In this document: piece by piece, positions 48,091 to 59,571 of the stretch | How the letters are laid out: each line of letters starts with the position of its first letter | How positions within the stretch are numbered: the first letter of the stretch is position 1 | Source of the DNA: Neelides folsomi | Lineage: Eukaryota > Arthropoda > Collembola > Neelipleona > Neelidae | Assembly (NCBI GenBank): GCA_034687125.1 | Contig: JAQGBZ010000334.1 | Span: 1-64,000 of the forward strand | Length of the DNA: 64,000 bases | Reading direction: 5' to 3' | Program-made: the position numbers and the translations under genes | Notes under the pieces: model-generated | Database searches by the model: none | Told to the model about the DNA's origin: nothing | What the model saw: only the letters and a program-made list of their open reading frames with translations

Positions 48091-51000
48091 TTATTGATAT
48101 CCTGACAAAGGTTTCACTTTATAAGCTCTTTTCCAAATTTCACACAGGCAAACAGTCGAATGAAATCTGAAAAAAATAAGTTAATATTTTTGTATTTTAC
48201 ATTATTTTCATAATATATTGTTGGAAATTAATTAGGAGTTTTTATACCTGTAAAATATGGCCAGTGGCATAGATATATGCGTAATTATTGTCCAAGCCCA
48301 AACTCCATAAAAGTGTAGTTGAACTGGATGGGAATCGGCTCGGCTTTTTTCCAATGTGTTTACTGCCCACATCGCCTAATAAATAATAAGGTTTTAATGA
48401 CTGGTTAAGTTTAATTTTAAATTATTTAAATGAGTATATAAATGTAATTATTTCCATGTTATTTCACTTTAGCCATTTGGTAAATTTTATAAACTTACAA
48501 GGTTTGTTACGAGAAGGAATGTAACGATTTCTCTTCCTGGTTTCCTTCTCGCTTGTTCGGCATTGGCCGCTGCTCTTTTTGAAGCATCAATTATGAATAT
48601 CGTTTGGAATAAAAGTTGAATAAGAGAGGCAAGCGCAGTAATTAGTACAAGAACTGAATTCTTTTTCATGGTGAAATTAAAATGACCGCCAATGATTGTA
48701 AACACGTTGTAAATGAAAGACCCTGTCTGAGCAACAATAAGCAAAATGTTGTCCAATTCCAAATTCCTTCCTGGAACAAAACGAAGTTCGCGAACCTTTT
48801 AAAATTAAAACCAAATTACAAAATTGTTCAAAACTATTTATTTGGTAGAATCTCAAACTTTAAACTAAAATGATGAATTTAAATTCAATTCCAATTATTT
48901 TTTAAATAATCTTTGAATTAAAATTATCTTACTTGACACATGCCAATGAGAACTGCAATAGTTGATACTGTATAAAGAACAAGTTCTATAATGCTGACTT
49001 CAAGGGTTGCAAGAGCTTGGTAACCGGGTTTGGTAATGAGGACGAAAAAGAGAATAAGGGAAATAATCGTAAGGACCAGAAACAGAATTCCCAAGAATAA
49101 TCCTTTATTCGCTCTCGCACAGTCCACTGAATAATGATGGGGATTTCTTTTATTTCCCTGCTATTATATTTAAAATTAAATACCTCCAGTACAAACAGAA
49201 TCAATGTAATTGATCAATGATCAACTTTAAATGTGTATTATATACCAGAAGCATATCCTCTTGTTGATGACTTTTATTTGATGGTCTTTTCACCATGCTT
49301 TTCCACATCACATACAGAATAGCGGCGCAAATCAAGGAGTATTCAATTGTACATGGAAATAAAAATGGCGATGCATTTTGTACAAGACTTCCCATAATGT
49401 CCGTTCTTAAAAATAAGTTTAATTAAAATCCAACTGATAGTTACACACACCTATATAAAATTGTATATTGCAAAAATAACATTGTAATAGTCAATATCAG
49501 TAATTAGTGTAATTAGTAAATCAAATATTTTTACTTAATAATTAATATCATTGGTATTAAAAATCAATATTACCTTCGACATTCATATATTGAATGAGGG
49601 CCTTTAAGCCCTCGTCTGTGTCGAATTAAACTCTCAGTCCCATTTTTATTTGGCATCATTGAAGACAAATTCCTCAAAGTTCCATTCTCTGGATTGTAAA
49701 AGTGCAGAATTTCGTGACGAGTTTCCTGGACAAGGACGGACAGCCAAACGCATAGATTTGTGCCAATCATGTGCATAAGACCAAATTGAGCCCCAAGCCG
49801 CACTTTGGACACTGCCATTTTTGAGTTAAGGAAGATGAAGTACATTTGCATGAAGGTGAAGATCATTCGAACGGAGGGTGTGAGGGCGATCATAAAATTG
49901 TGACATTTTGTGTCTGGTTCCAATTCAAAGTATTGTCCAAATTCAAGGCCGCTGTAGATCATGCTTCCAATTCCAAATGCTAAAAAATACAACGTAAAAA
50001 TTATATAAATGTAATGTATGAAATGTATGTGTTATGTAAATGTGACATAAATGTTACATAATTAGAGTTTAAATTGTTTTGTCCTTAATGGCAATTAATT
50101 GTCCATAAAAATGATTTAAGTCGCATTATGAGGATTAAAAATTAATTAATGCACATACATACCAACAGCTCCCATTCTGAGATAAAAAGATCCGAAATGG
50201 ATTCGCTGAGCAGAATATGCCCCGTTTCGGCCCATTTCCTCCATGCCTAAATTCCTCGGGGACGAAGGCGGCGTCCCTTCAGATTCGCAATCAACCTCGT
50301 TGGATGTCACGTCCGGGGCGACAGTGTTGGGAGCAAGACGCGATCTCATTGTGCTAATTCCTACTAAATCAACTATTGATTATTGGCCAAATTGAAACTC
50401 AATTAACAAATGACATTTATTAAAAATGATCAAAGTTGTTCTTACGTCTAAAGGTCGTTCTTACAGATCGGGTCGCTTTCAATCTCAACATGTTTCCATA
50501 GATACAAATCATAAATGTAATGCTACCAAAGTAGAGATACAAATAAAATCCCTGAAACGATAAAAAAATGTCAATTAAAATTTTTAATTAATATTTAGAG
50601 TTTTTTTTTTAAAAAAATGAGGTTTACTGTTTTAATTTAATAAATTTTTAAAATTACGTCATAGAATGAAGGCGGGATATAGGTTGAAATAACTTCTGAC
50701 ATGGGAAAAGCAATTCCCATAACAACAAGGAGTTTTCCGTACAATGCTGAAAGAACAAGTCCGAGGGCTTCACTAAAAATGAAAATTTTAATAAGAATTT
50801 TGAAATATCATCTATAATGTTGTTCTATTTGTAGAGGAAGATCATTTTTGTATGTAATTAAAAGGTTGATTTTTATAACAGATAAAGAGATCATTTTTAT
50901 ATTAAATTAAAATGTTGATTAAATAAAAGTTCTTACTTTCCTTGTCGTCTTGAAGCTTTTGGGTCATTTTGAGGAGGTTTAATAGGAATGATCGAAAATC

Positions 51001-53633
51001 GGTGCTTTCGATGTCCAATTGGAGAAGAATCATTTGAATTTTGGCTCAGTTGGTTACCTGGGTAAATGACGAGATCTTTTGGGAGGAGAGATTCGTTCAA
51101 ATCATCGCTTTCTAGGAGAACTGAAGGGCGGCTGACAACTGTGGACACTTGACATTGATTCTCATCATCAACATTTTCAACTCCACCAACCCATCTAAAA
51201 TATTAGATTACTCATGTAAACACCGCCATTAATTCTTATTAATTCTTAATAAAAAATACTGCCAATTTATTTTTATTAAACAAGAATATTTATAAATTCG
51301 CGTTTTATAAATAAATTAATTTTTAAATTAGTTAAAATGCAAAATATTAAACCAACCCAGGTGTAATCAACGAAGGGATGCTAATTTGAGAGATATGAAT
51401 ATCCTCTCGGCGTGAAATTAAAAACCGCGGGCCTAAAAAAGTCGCAGCATTTCGATGATTCTCCATAACAGACAAACGAGAATTGGAAAACTCCACTCGA
51501 ATTGACTCGTGACTTAAACCCTTGTTCAACTTGAAGTTCAAGTGTAATTAAACCCCAATAATATGTTCACGAGGATGGTAATCTTTATGGCGGCCAATTA
51601 AAGGGGGGATTGAGAAGGAAAATCACACGTTTGCATTTAATGCAAAATCTTTATTTACAGCTCAAATGAGTCAAGTGGTAGCAATTATATGGAAAATATA
51701 GATTTGATTCATAATCCGATTAATTGATTTATTCCGAGATAACTTCAATCCCCTTGTAATGTACTTGTAAATAAATGTATAGTTGAAGTGTCGGTTTGAG
51801 AGTTTTATAGCTTTGCACAAAATCGGACTGTTTGATTTGAGATAATGAGTTGAGATTGAAGTGAAGTGGTTGAATGCAATAAAGTTCATCAAGTCCTGTG
51901 GGGTCTTTCGTGTTCAATTTCTTCTTTTATTTTCCTCAACTTGAAAGATGAGTGGAATTGTAAACATATATGAAATGACATACAACTCCCCTTCCTATTC
52001 CGCCCAATGTGGAATTTATCACTCGTCGGAGTCATTACAATTTACTTCAAGGGCTTTAATCTTTTAAACCAAAATAATGACTGTTTGTTGATTCGTCCCC
52101 TGCAGATGGAAGTTCTCAAACTTCATCCTCATTTGTTTAATAATATTTATTATACAATCTATCATACAATTCATACACAACCATCTCACACTGATCATTT
52201 GATCATATCATAAATTCATATGTCGGGTTAAAGTTTCTCAAGGCATTTATAAAAACCGTCGGTTGTTTTATTATTGGATCAATTGACCTCACAGATCAAT
52301 TCCATACCACATGCACATATGCTGATGAGTGTAATGAGATGACGTCACATAGTTCATTTATAAGGAATTAAAAAATTAATATTAAACCGCGCCTTTATAG
52401 TTAAGGAATCGCTAGTTAAGATAATCTTATATAATTATTAATATATTATTATTTATTACATAAAGGCTTAACACCTAGACATATCCCATTATATAAATAA
52501 TGAGGAAGGTAATGAGTAAATGAGAAATGAGAGACGGAGAGGAAGAAGGATGAAATTGATGGAGAAATGTAAGCGGCCGAACAATGAAACCAATTTGAAA
52601 GTCAAATGAACATATGAAAAGGATAATTTGAATGCCGAAAATGAATTCTTTACAATCATCGTATTAGAGAAAATAAAATGGGATGGTAATTCTGCAATCA
52701 AGGACTTCAAATTCATCTACCTATGGGAGGCATGAACCAATAATTAGGTACTTTAACGCAGCTACCTCAATTAACTCATTGGCCGTCGGTTCTTTATCTC
52801 GAGAATTAGAAAGGAATTAAGGCAAATCTATTTTCTAACCTATTTATATAGTCAATAGTAAAACGAACATAACTTTATACTGTACCTGTAGAGTATGTAT
52901 ATTATAATATATGTGATTATATAGTATGAAATTCATAAATATGAATTTATATGAATCTAGACATAGTGGATGAGTTTATAAGTATAGGTAATAATAATAA
53001 TAATAAGATTTTATAAAAGTAATAGTTATATTTGAATATTCAAAAGTAAATCTTATTCTACCTTGAGTTCAAATATAAATTTCTCAATCTTGCAATTGAA
53101 ATATTAAATAAATTTGACTAGGTAAAGGATACAGTTTAAAATACCTGATTCTACATTTTTTTGCCATTTATTTAAAAACATGCTGAAATTGTGGCTAAAA
53201 ACTAACAAGGTTAAAAGGATAAATATAATTGAGCAACTTTCTAAATTTTTCACACGCGTTGAGCATGAGCGTGCATAATCCAATCCAAATAATATTACTA
53301 CGTGCTTAATTGTGTTTATTAAAAGGCTGAATTGTAAATAACTAAAGATTATAATTTTCGTAATATAATTCTTGTTCCTCTTCCATAGGAAATTCTTTAA
53401 GGAAAATCGAACCATGAATCAATTAAAAATTCTTATAGAAATGAGTTAATGAGAAAAGTGTTGGGCGTTGTCGAAAAAAATTACCTGTGAATTGTCGGAA
53501 ATTTTACTGAATGAATTTGGTAAGTTTCTGGTCGTTGTCCGTTAATTGCATAGAATTCGTAGAGATCTTCGTTGGAGCTGTTGATTTTTCTTCTGATGTA
53601 AATGGGTGAATTTGTCGGCCCTTGCGAGTCCAT
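48091..53633 (-). CDS. Otop: otopetrin proton channel
   Basis: Eleven exons join in phase: 51529-51357, 51194-50937, 50772-50658, 50551-50446, 50360-50163, 49979-49574, 49405-49246, 49157-48933, 48795-48499, 48375-48248, 48166-48091, together 713 codons plus stop. They contain family-typical stretches: LSALYGKLLVVMGIAFPMSE, HFGSFYLRMGAV joined to FGIGSMIYSGLEFGQYFEL, RTDIMGSLVQNASPFLFPC joined to TIEYSLICAAILYVMWK, and HHYSVDCARANKGLFLGIL. Otopetrins are multi-spanning dimeric proton channels; insect members sense acid in taste neurons. A further likely 5' exon (53633-53485, MDSQGPTNSPIYIRRK) lies upstream but ends in phase 2 while exon 51529 starts in phase 0, so a linking exon is missing from my model. 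An internal start in exon 51529 (MENHRNAATF) is the other option. A cytosolic Ser/Pro-rich N-terminus precedes the membrane core. Confidence 0.9.
52340..52347. promoter_or_regulatory. perfect CRE site TGACGTCA
   Basis: A full palindromic cAMP-response element lies in the 5' intron region of the otopetrin gene between its two candidate first exons. It is a single motif match, so its use is uncertain. The rest of 51530-53484 shows no other feature. Confidence 0.25.
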
Positions 53634-54322
53634 TTTTGGATGGTAAATGAGTTGGGCATTTGGGTCCTCCAGAGATCCTCTCAGATCAACAAAGAAGATG
53701 AGGAAGTGTGTCGAGGGGCGACTTCCCCGATCCACCCAGCTCTCACATGCACAGAGATAATGCACAAGTCTTCCGAAATTACACCTTAGCTTTTTATCTT
53801 ACACATTACAGGTTATGTTATGATCGTTTAAACTAGAATAAGTTAGTTTTATTACGCTTTATTTATTTATATATGTAAATAAATATATTTGTAATCTTTA
53901 GTTAAAACTCAAAGGTAAAGGCCCTTTAAAAGCATTATCATATCTTACACTAACTAAAATATAATTACTTCCATATATTAGATTGTTTAATGATTTATTG
54001 AAATAACAATTAATATAGAAATACAGATAAAAAATACATATTTTACATATCATATACATATTTTATTTTAAAATACATGTAAAAACAATATATAAGTATC
54101 TGTATATCGAATGCTTATACCAATATGAGTCTGTATAACAAATTAATAAAATATGATGAAAACCAGTGAAATTATGAAATGATCAAAATTGAAAATAATA
54201 TTATTGATTTCGATTATTATTGAATTATTGATTATTGGTCAATCTGTCAAAATCAACATTGATAATTGGATAAGTGGATAAATAAATCCGATTAAAACAA
54301 ATCTTTTAAGTAAATATTTATT
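53634..54322. other. intergenic, otopetrin 5' flank and fucosyltransferase 3' flank
   Basis: The open frame of the otopetrin 5' exon continues upstream to 53765 and may be 5' untranslated or coding. Beyond that the sequence is plain AT-rich. Confidence 0.45.
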
Positions 54323-55597
54323 TTAAATACATGCGCTGCTATTTGATGAATTCGGCATTTTCTCCCACCAGCTGTAAATATCTTCATATGTTTTTTGAGT
54401 TAATCTCAAAGTCTTATTTTTATTCATTATCTTTAATTCATTGATCTTTTTGCAGAGTAAACACCAAGGATTTAAATTTCCAACGGAGTAATGAACAGAT
54501 TCGAAATATTTCTTCCATTCAAAATACTTCAGATATTCTTCTGGATTCTTATCCAAGTAAAGGAGATATTCGCCGAGTTTTTTCGGGGCTTCAAAGTCTC
54601 GTGCATTTATGAAAGATCCTGCAGGAGCAAATTGGGAATAATTTGCTCCGCCGTAAACAACCGGGATGATATTTTCTTGTAATGCATAAAAGAATTTCTC
54701 GGTCACATAATCCACACAAAGGGAATTTTCAAATGATAAATAGAATTTATACGATTTTGCTATTTGGGAATAGCAATTTCTTGAATTTGAATCTTCGCAT
54801 TTATTTTTCCCGCATTTTCCATAAATGTCTATTGGAATGAATTGTTTGAGATTTTTAACAAACATTTCCCGATTCCCCTTTGTCTCACAATGAGAAACGA
54901 TCCAAGCAACCAATTTTTTATTTCCGAAATTTTGAAGGAGATCTTCGCGGGTAAATTTAAAAGGGTTAGCTTCTTTATTCCGTTTTATTATACGACCATA
55001 TGGGTGATAAATGTCCGAATCTTGACGATAAGTCATCGTTAAATTGAACATATTCTTGTAATATTTTAATTCGTCCACATTAGGTAAGGTTAAGGGTGAT
55101 TCAATATTCATAAAAATCCATAATTGATTTTCCAATCTCACGGGTAAATCGGACCTATTAAATGAAAAATACAATATAATATATTAGTTAATTGCTAATT
55201 TATTAATAATCAGCTTGTACTAATAATCTTATACTTACTTGTTTAGATTCCAAGCATGAAAAAGAATCCCATCACTAAAAGGCAAAACACTTTTATCAAA
55301 GGTAACTTCACATTTAATTTCACATTGGGCAAAGTTTGTGGTTATTTTTTTAATGTCCCTAAAGCTAAACCAATTTGTCCAGTATAAAATTGTATTCACT
55401 CGAGGGAGAGTATTGGAATGCGATTCTATATTTTCTTCAGTGGGAAAATAATTATTATTTACTTTTTGTAAATAAATATATTGTATTGTTGTAGAAGTTT
55501 GGAACTGGTATAACAAGCCAAAGAAAATAACAAATGAAATATTTACTAACATTAAAAATTTTATCCAAGGTTGAAAAAACATTTTATTTGCTTTCAT
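54323..55597 (-). CDS. alpha-1,3-fucosyltransferase (GT10 family), Golgi type II protein
   Basis: Two exons (55597-55239, 55154-54323) give 396 residues. A short cytosolic tail and membrane anchor (about residues 12-32, FLMLVNISFVIFFGLLYQF) are followed by a stem and the catalytic domain. The GT10 signature is clear: RQDSDIYHPYG, VAWIVSHCETKGNREMFVK, FYLSFENSLCVDYVTEKFF, IIPVVYGGANYSQFAPAGS and FINARDF. Cysteines near the end (NPWCLLCKK) match the disulfide region. It is expected to transfer fucose from GDP-fucose to GlcNAc of N-glycans or glycolipids in the Golgi. The acceptor (core or antennal) cannot be decided from sequence alone. The length is normal and the frame intact. Confidence 0.92.
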
Positions 55598-56596
55598 ATT
55601 TATTTGGTTCGTTAAATTTTAAATTGACTTTCATTTTAAATAATAATAATAGGTTAGAATATATTCGTAATGGAAATAAGCTCAAACATACTACAAAACT
55701 AGCAGTTAAATGTTATATTTTATCACTTACAATTTTCGAAAAATGTATAACCTGATATTTGCCTCGAGACAAAAGATTAGTGATTTCATGGACTTTTTAT
55801 ATTTTTTATATTCAACACAGAATATGCATGTATATATAGAGTATATATAATATATTTAGTTTGCTTATCAATTGATAAATTTCGAACCGATTAGCCTTAA
55901 CATGTAAATTGGATTTATGTAGGTCAAAAAAACTTCGACAATTTGTACTTTAGCAAAAGTAGAATATTAAAAAAATATTTAATTAACATATAACGTAAAG
56001 ATAAAGGACCCTATGCTTTAAGCTATTACATGCTTGGCTGCCTAAGCCTTTACTTATTATAGTTGTAATTGTAATTAATTATATTAATTTTAATTGTAAC
56101 AGATAAATTGATATTTTATTCAGCATTCTACTGTATATTATTTATGTATATTATGAATTATGTATATAATATGTAGTAGACAGTAGAGTATAGGTAGAGT
56201 ATGCATTTAAACCAATTTGTCTTATTAAATTCTTCCTAAGACTATCTCTTATCTTGATCCAAACAATTACTATTCAACTTGGATTGAATATTTGACATTA
56301 TTGGTGTAATAAAAAAGCAGATATATTTTATTGTTATTGTAAACGTAATTAGGTAATTACTCAAAATCTCAATAAATGACTTCCTTATGATACGTGACTT
56401 TTACTTGCATGAATGGATCAAATCATAGTCAAAATATATTGGTTTATTGATTTCAATATGTGATAAAATATTATCCCTTTGCTTTCTTTTATTGTTATTT
56501 GTTGTGCAAAGCTAACGTGAGCGTGCACACTCCAGTACATTTACATATTTCTTTGAATGAACCTTTCTTCTTTCGAAATTTCATTAACAATTTACA
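55598..56596. other. intergenic, no recognised feature
   Basis: About 1 kb separating the divergent fucosyltransferase and GPCR genes. AT-rich with no repeat or coding signal seen. Confidence 0.5.
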
Positions 56597-59216
56597 ATGC
56601 TCGGAAATCAAAGTGAAACTTCGAATTTGACATCTTTTTCATTTGCTCCATTTAGATGGACTTTTGGTTATGGACTTCTCATTTTCATGTTCTGTCTCCT
56701 CGTGTTTTGGTGTGTGACAATGAATTCTGCTGTCATTTCCGCATTACTTGAAGATCACATCAATGAAAATTGCAATCCTGACCACCAATGGGAAATTCAT
56801 TTTGCCTCGATGGACATAGTTGATCTTTGCTCTGGATTATTTGTTTTCCCTTTAATGGCAACAGTTGTGCTGTTGGGTTATTTCCCCTTCCCGGAAATAT
56901 TTTGCCATTGTTGGGTTTTTTTGGATTATTATCTTGTAGTGGTTTCTGGATTTGGATATGCAAATATTATGTATGAAATTAATAAATTGATTTACTTATA
57001 TCCATTTTTATATTAATAAATATCTAATTTTTATAGATTTACTTAATAAAAATAGAAGGTAATTGACTAATTACTGAGTAAATAGCATTTAAGAATTGAA
57101 TTTTAACAGGATTAATTATCTTTGGATGGTCAAATGGCCAGAATCATATCTCCAAACAACAAAAATGACCCAATTAAAATTTCAACTATATTTGTGGATT
57201 GCTGGGATTTTTGTTTGGATTCCTCCGTTCTTCAATGATTACATAAATTTTCAATTCAATCCAATAAGTTGTGGATATAATATTTTTGAAAATAAATACT
57301 ATGTGCGTTAAAACAAATATTAGTTGCCCGCAGTTGGGCCGCACATCCCTCAACGCCGCGCCTATGCTTAATGTAAGTTTTGTTAATTACACAACACTTA
57401 CTAATTTAGGTAGGAAGGTAGTTAGGCACCTTACCTCCTGCTCCCTCGCGAACTACAAATCTATTTTAAATGGGATTAACTTTAAACTCAAATTCTCGCA
57501 ACTCACAATGCTCACAGAGTTTTAGTTTGTCCAATGCAATGCCGAAAGTTTATTACATTCAATATTCAATAAAAATATGAATAAACAGATTTAACGAAAA
57601 TCAATTCTCTATTAAATTGTACTAATTATTGAGGATAATTTAAATTCACATTACTTTGCGCTCTTCCTATCTATTCTACAAATCTTTTTGGCGTTTCGGT
57701 CATTTTATCTTTTTGTTTGTTAAGGAAATCTGGGCTTGTAACAATTTCGGACTCACCGGCTTTCTTCTTCAACAAGATGTGTAATTAATGGTAACCACTA
57801 ATGACGAATCATGTAAAAGGATATTATAGTTAGCAATAAAATGAAGTAGTATATCTGTAAATATATTTTTGTTAAAAGGAAATATTCCTATTTTTGAAAA
57901 ACCTGATATATTTGCAGGTTTACAAGCATTTTCATATATGCTCTTGTAAACAATAATAAGAGAATACGATCAGTTATTCATTGTCCCGTTTGTGCACTAA
58001 ACCAATTTTGCTGAAACTCAGCTAATTTTTTTTAAAATGGTCCAAAATATGAACCATCTAAAAGTTGTAATCTTTGTTCACTTCTAGTGAAAGAGTAGAG
58101 TAGGTAATGTAATAAACCTTCATCATTGCATTGGATAAACTAAAACTATGTGAGCATTGTGAGCTGCGAGAGTTTGAGTTTAAAGTTAATCCTCTTTAAA
58201 ATAGATTTGTAGTTGGCGAGGGAGGAAGGTACATAACTATCTAAATTGTAAGTGTTGTGTAATTAACAAAACCTGCAACTTTTAAGAATAGGCGCGGCGT
58301 TGAGGGATGTGCGGCACGGCAACTTATTGTTACTAATTTTTTACTAAATAAAATGAATATATCATATTAATGTGTATCTTAATGTTGTTTATACTTTTTT
58401 ATTTTAACATATAATTAAAAATTTTTAACATTTATTTAGAGCATTTACCTTGGAATTATAAGCTTTTACATTCCACTAATTATCTCTATCGGATTTGCGG
58501 TTTGGTTTACAATCATTTTAAAAAAATCATCAAAAATGGCTGTAAGCCCATTTGACCTGGTAAATAACAATTAGAAAACTTAAAATTATTTATTGTTTTA
58601 TAATTTAACATATTCAATCAAAATCATTATAATTATTTAATGGATTATTTTATATTCGACTTTTTATTTAAGGATGGATTAAGCAACAATGAACTTTCAG
58701 CAATATCCGCAAGTCACATGATCGACTTATTGGCGTTTAGAGGATTTCCTAAATATAATTCACCTGCCAATTCAATTGATTCTGCCAAGCTAGAACGTTG
58801 CCAATATATAGCTAAGAAAAAATTGTCACTTGTATTAGCAATGTTGGGTTTATTCTGTGTCTGCCGAGCTCCGTTTTACTTTCATTTTGCAGTAAATCAA
58901 ATTTTAAAAGATATTCGAATGATTCAAAACTAAATATCAATTTAACAAGTTATTCATTGTCATTATTGTTTAGGAATCAGCATTTTGGAAACAGTCATGT
59001 TGTTCAGATTTGTCTGAATGGGTTTATTGGGTGATTCATGCCAATTCTCCAATTTCGCCTATAATGCACATGGCATTTGATGAAGACGTGAGAGAAAGAG
59101 TTTTTAAAATGTTCTCAAAATGGTTCAACAATTCAAAAAAGAACGGATCAATTCATTCTAGTGAAACTATGAGTAAAATAAATTATGATTTAAAAGAACA
59201 ATTACAATTTAAATAA
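56597..59216 (+). CDS. class A (rhodopsin-like) GPCR without a DRY motif
   Basis: Five exons (56597-56970, 57110-57302, 58440-58559, 58673-58891, 58974-59216) give 382 residues and seven hydrophobic segments. The N-terminus carries N-glycosylation sequons. Segment 2 has the conserved Asp context (ASMDIVDLCSGLFVFPLM), segment 3 starts with CHCWVFLDYY including the disulfide Cys and an amine-receptor-like Asp, segment 6 reads FCVCRAPFYFHFA and segment 7 ANSPISPIMHMAF in place of NPxxY. The cytosolic end of segment 3, normally DRY, reads INY (residues 126-128), and the Trp of the usual CWxP is missing. A monoamine or acetylcholine-like ancestry is suggested by the segment 3 Asp, but ligand binding and G-protein coupling are uncertain. 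Intron 2 carries a 1-kb transposon without damage to coding exons. Confidence 0.8.
57323..58323. mobile_element. 1-kb non-autonomous element with long inverted ends and TTA duplication
   Basis: Inverted ends of about 215-235 bp begin GTTGCC and share CCGCACATCCCTCAACGCCG. TTA directly flanks both ends (57320-57322 and 58324-58326). Three-base TWA duplications are typical of the PIF/Harbinger superfamily, so that origin is likely, though no transposase is encoded in the roughly 550-bp centre. It lies wholly within a GPCR intron. Confidence 0.75.
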
Positions 59217-59571
59217 TTATAATACATAATACGAATTATGTATATAGTATTAAAATTCAAAAGTTAAATAAAAACAAGTATAAATATTCAATGAAAAAGC
59301 AGAGGTTTATTAAATACAAATGAAAATTATTATTTATTTTATATTTTAACCATTTAAGGAATATTAAACTGTATTAAATTAATATACAATTAATACTCTA
59401 TATTATATTGTTTCTATTTAAATTAGAGAAATTCATTTTTATTTGCGTATATTCTAATCGAATTGTCATATGTGAATTCGATTATAAATAGCAATTAAAT
59501 GAGTATTTTATACACGGCGTAAATTTATTGACTACATACATTAAGTAAGTAGATAAGTAGAGTACATGTTA
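59217..59571. other. intergenic between convergent GPCR and protease genes
   Basis: About 350 AT-rich bases with the 3' ends of the two genes and nothing else recognisable. Confidence 0.5.

Noticed and set aside
53104-53415. 103-residue hydrophobic minus-strand frame as an extra otopetrin exon
   Set aside because: It resembles translated AT-rich sequence, with no otopetrin motif and no phase-fitting splice sites.
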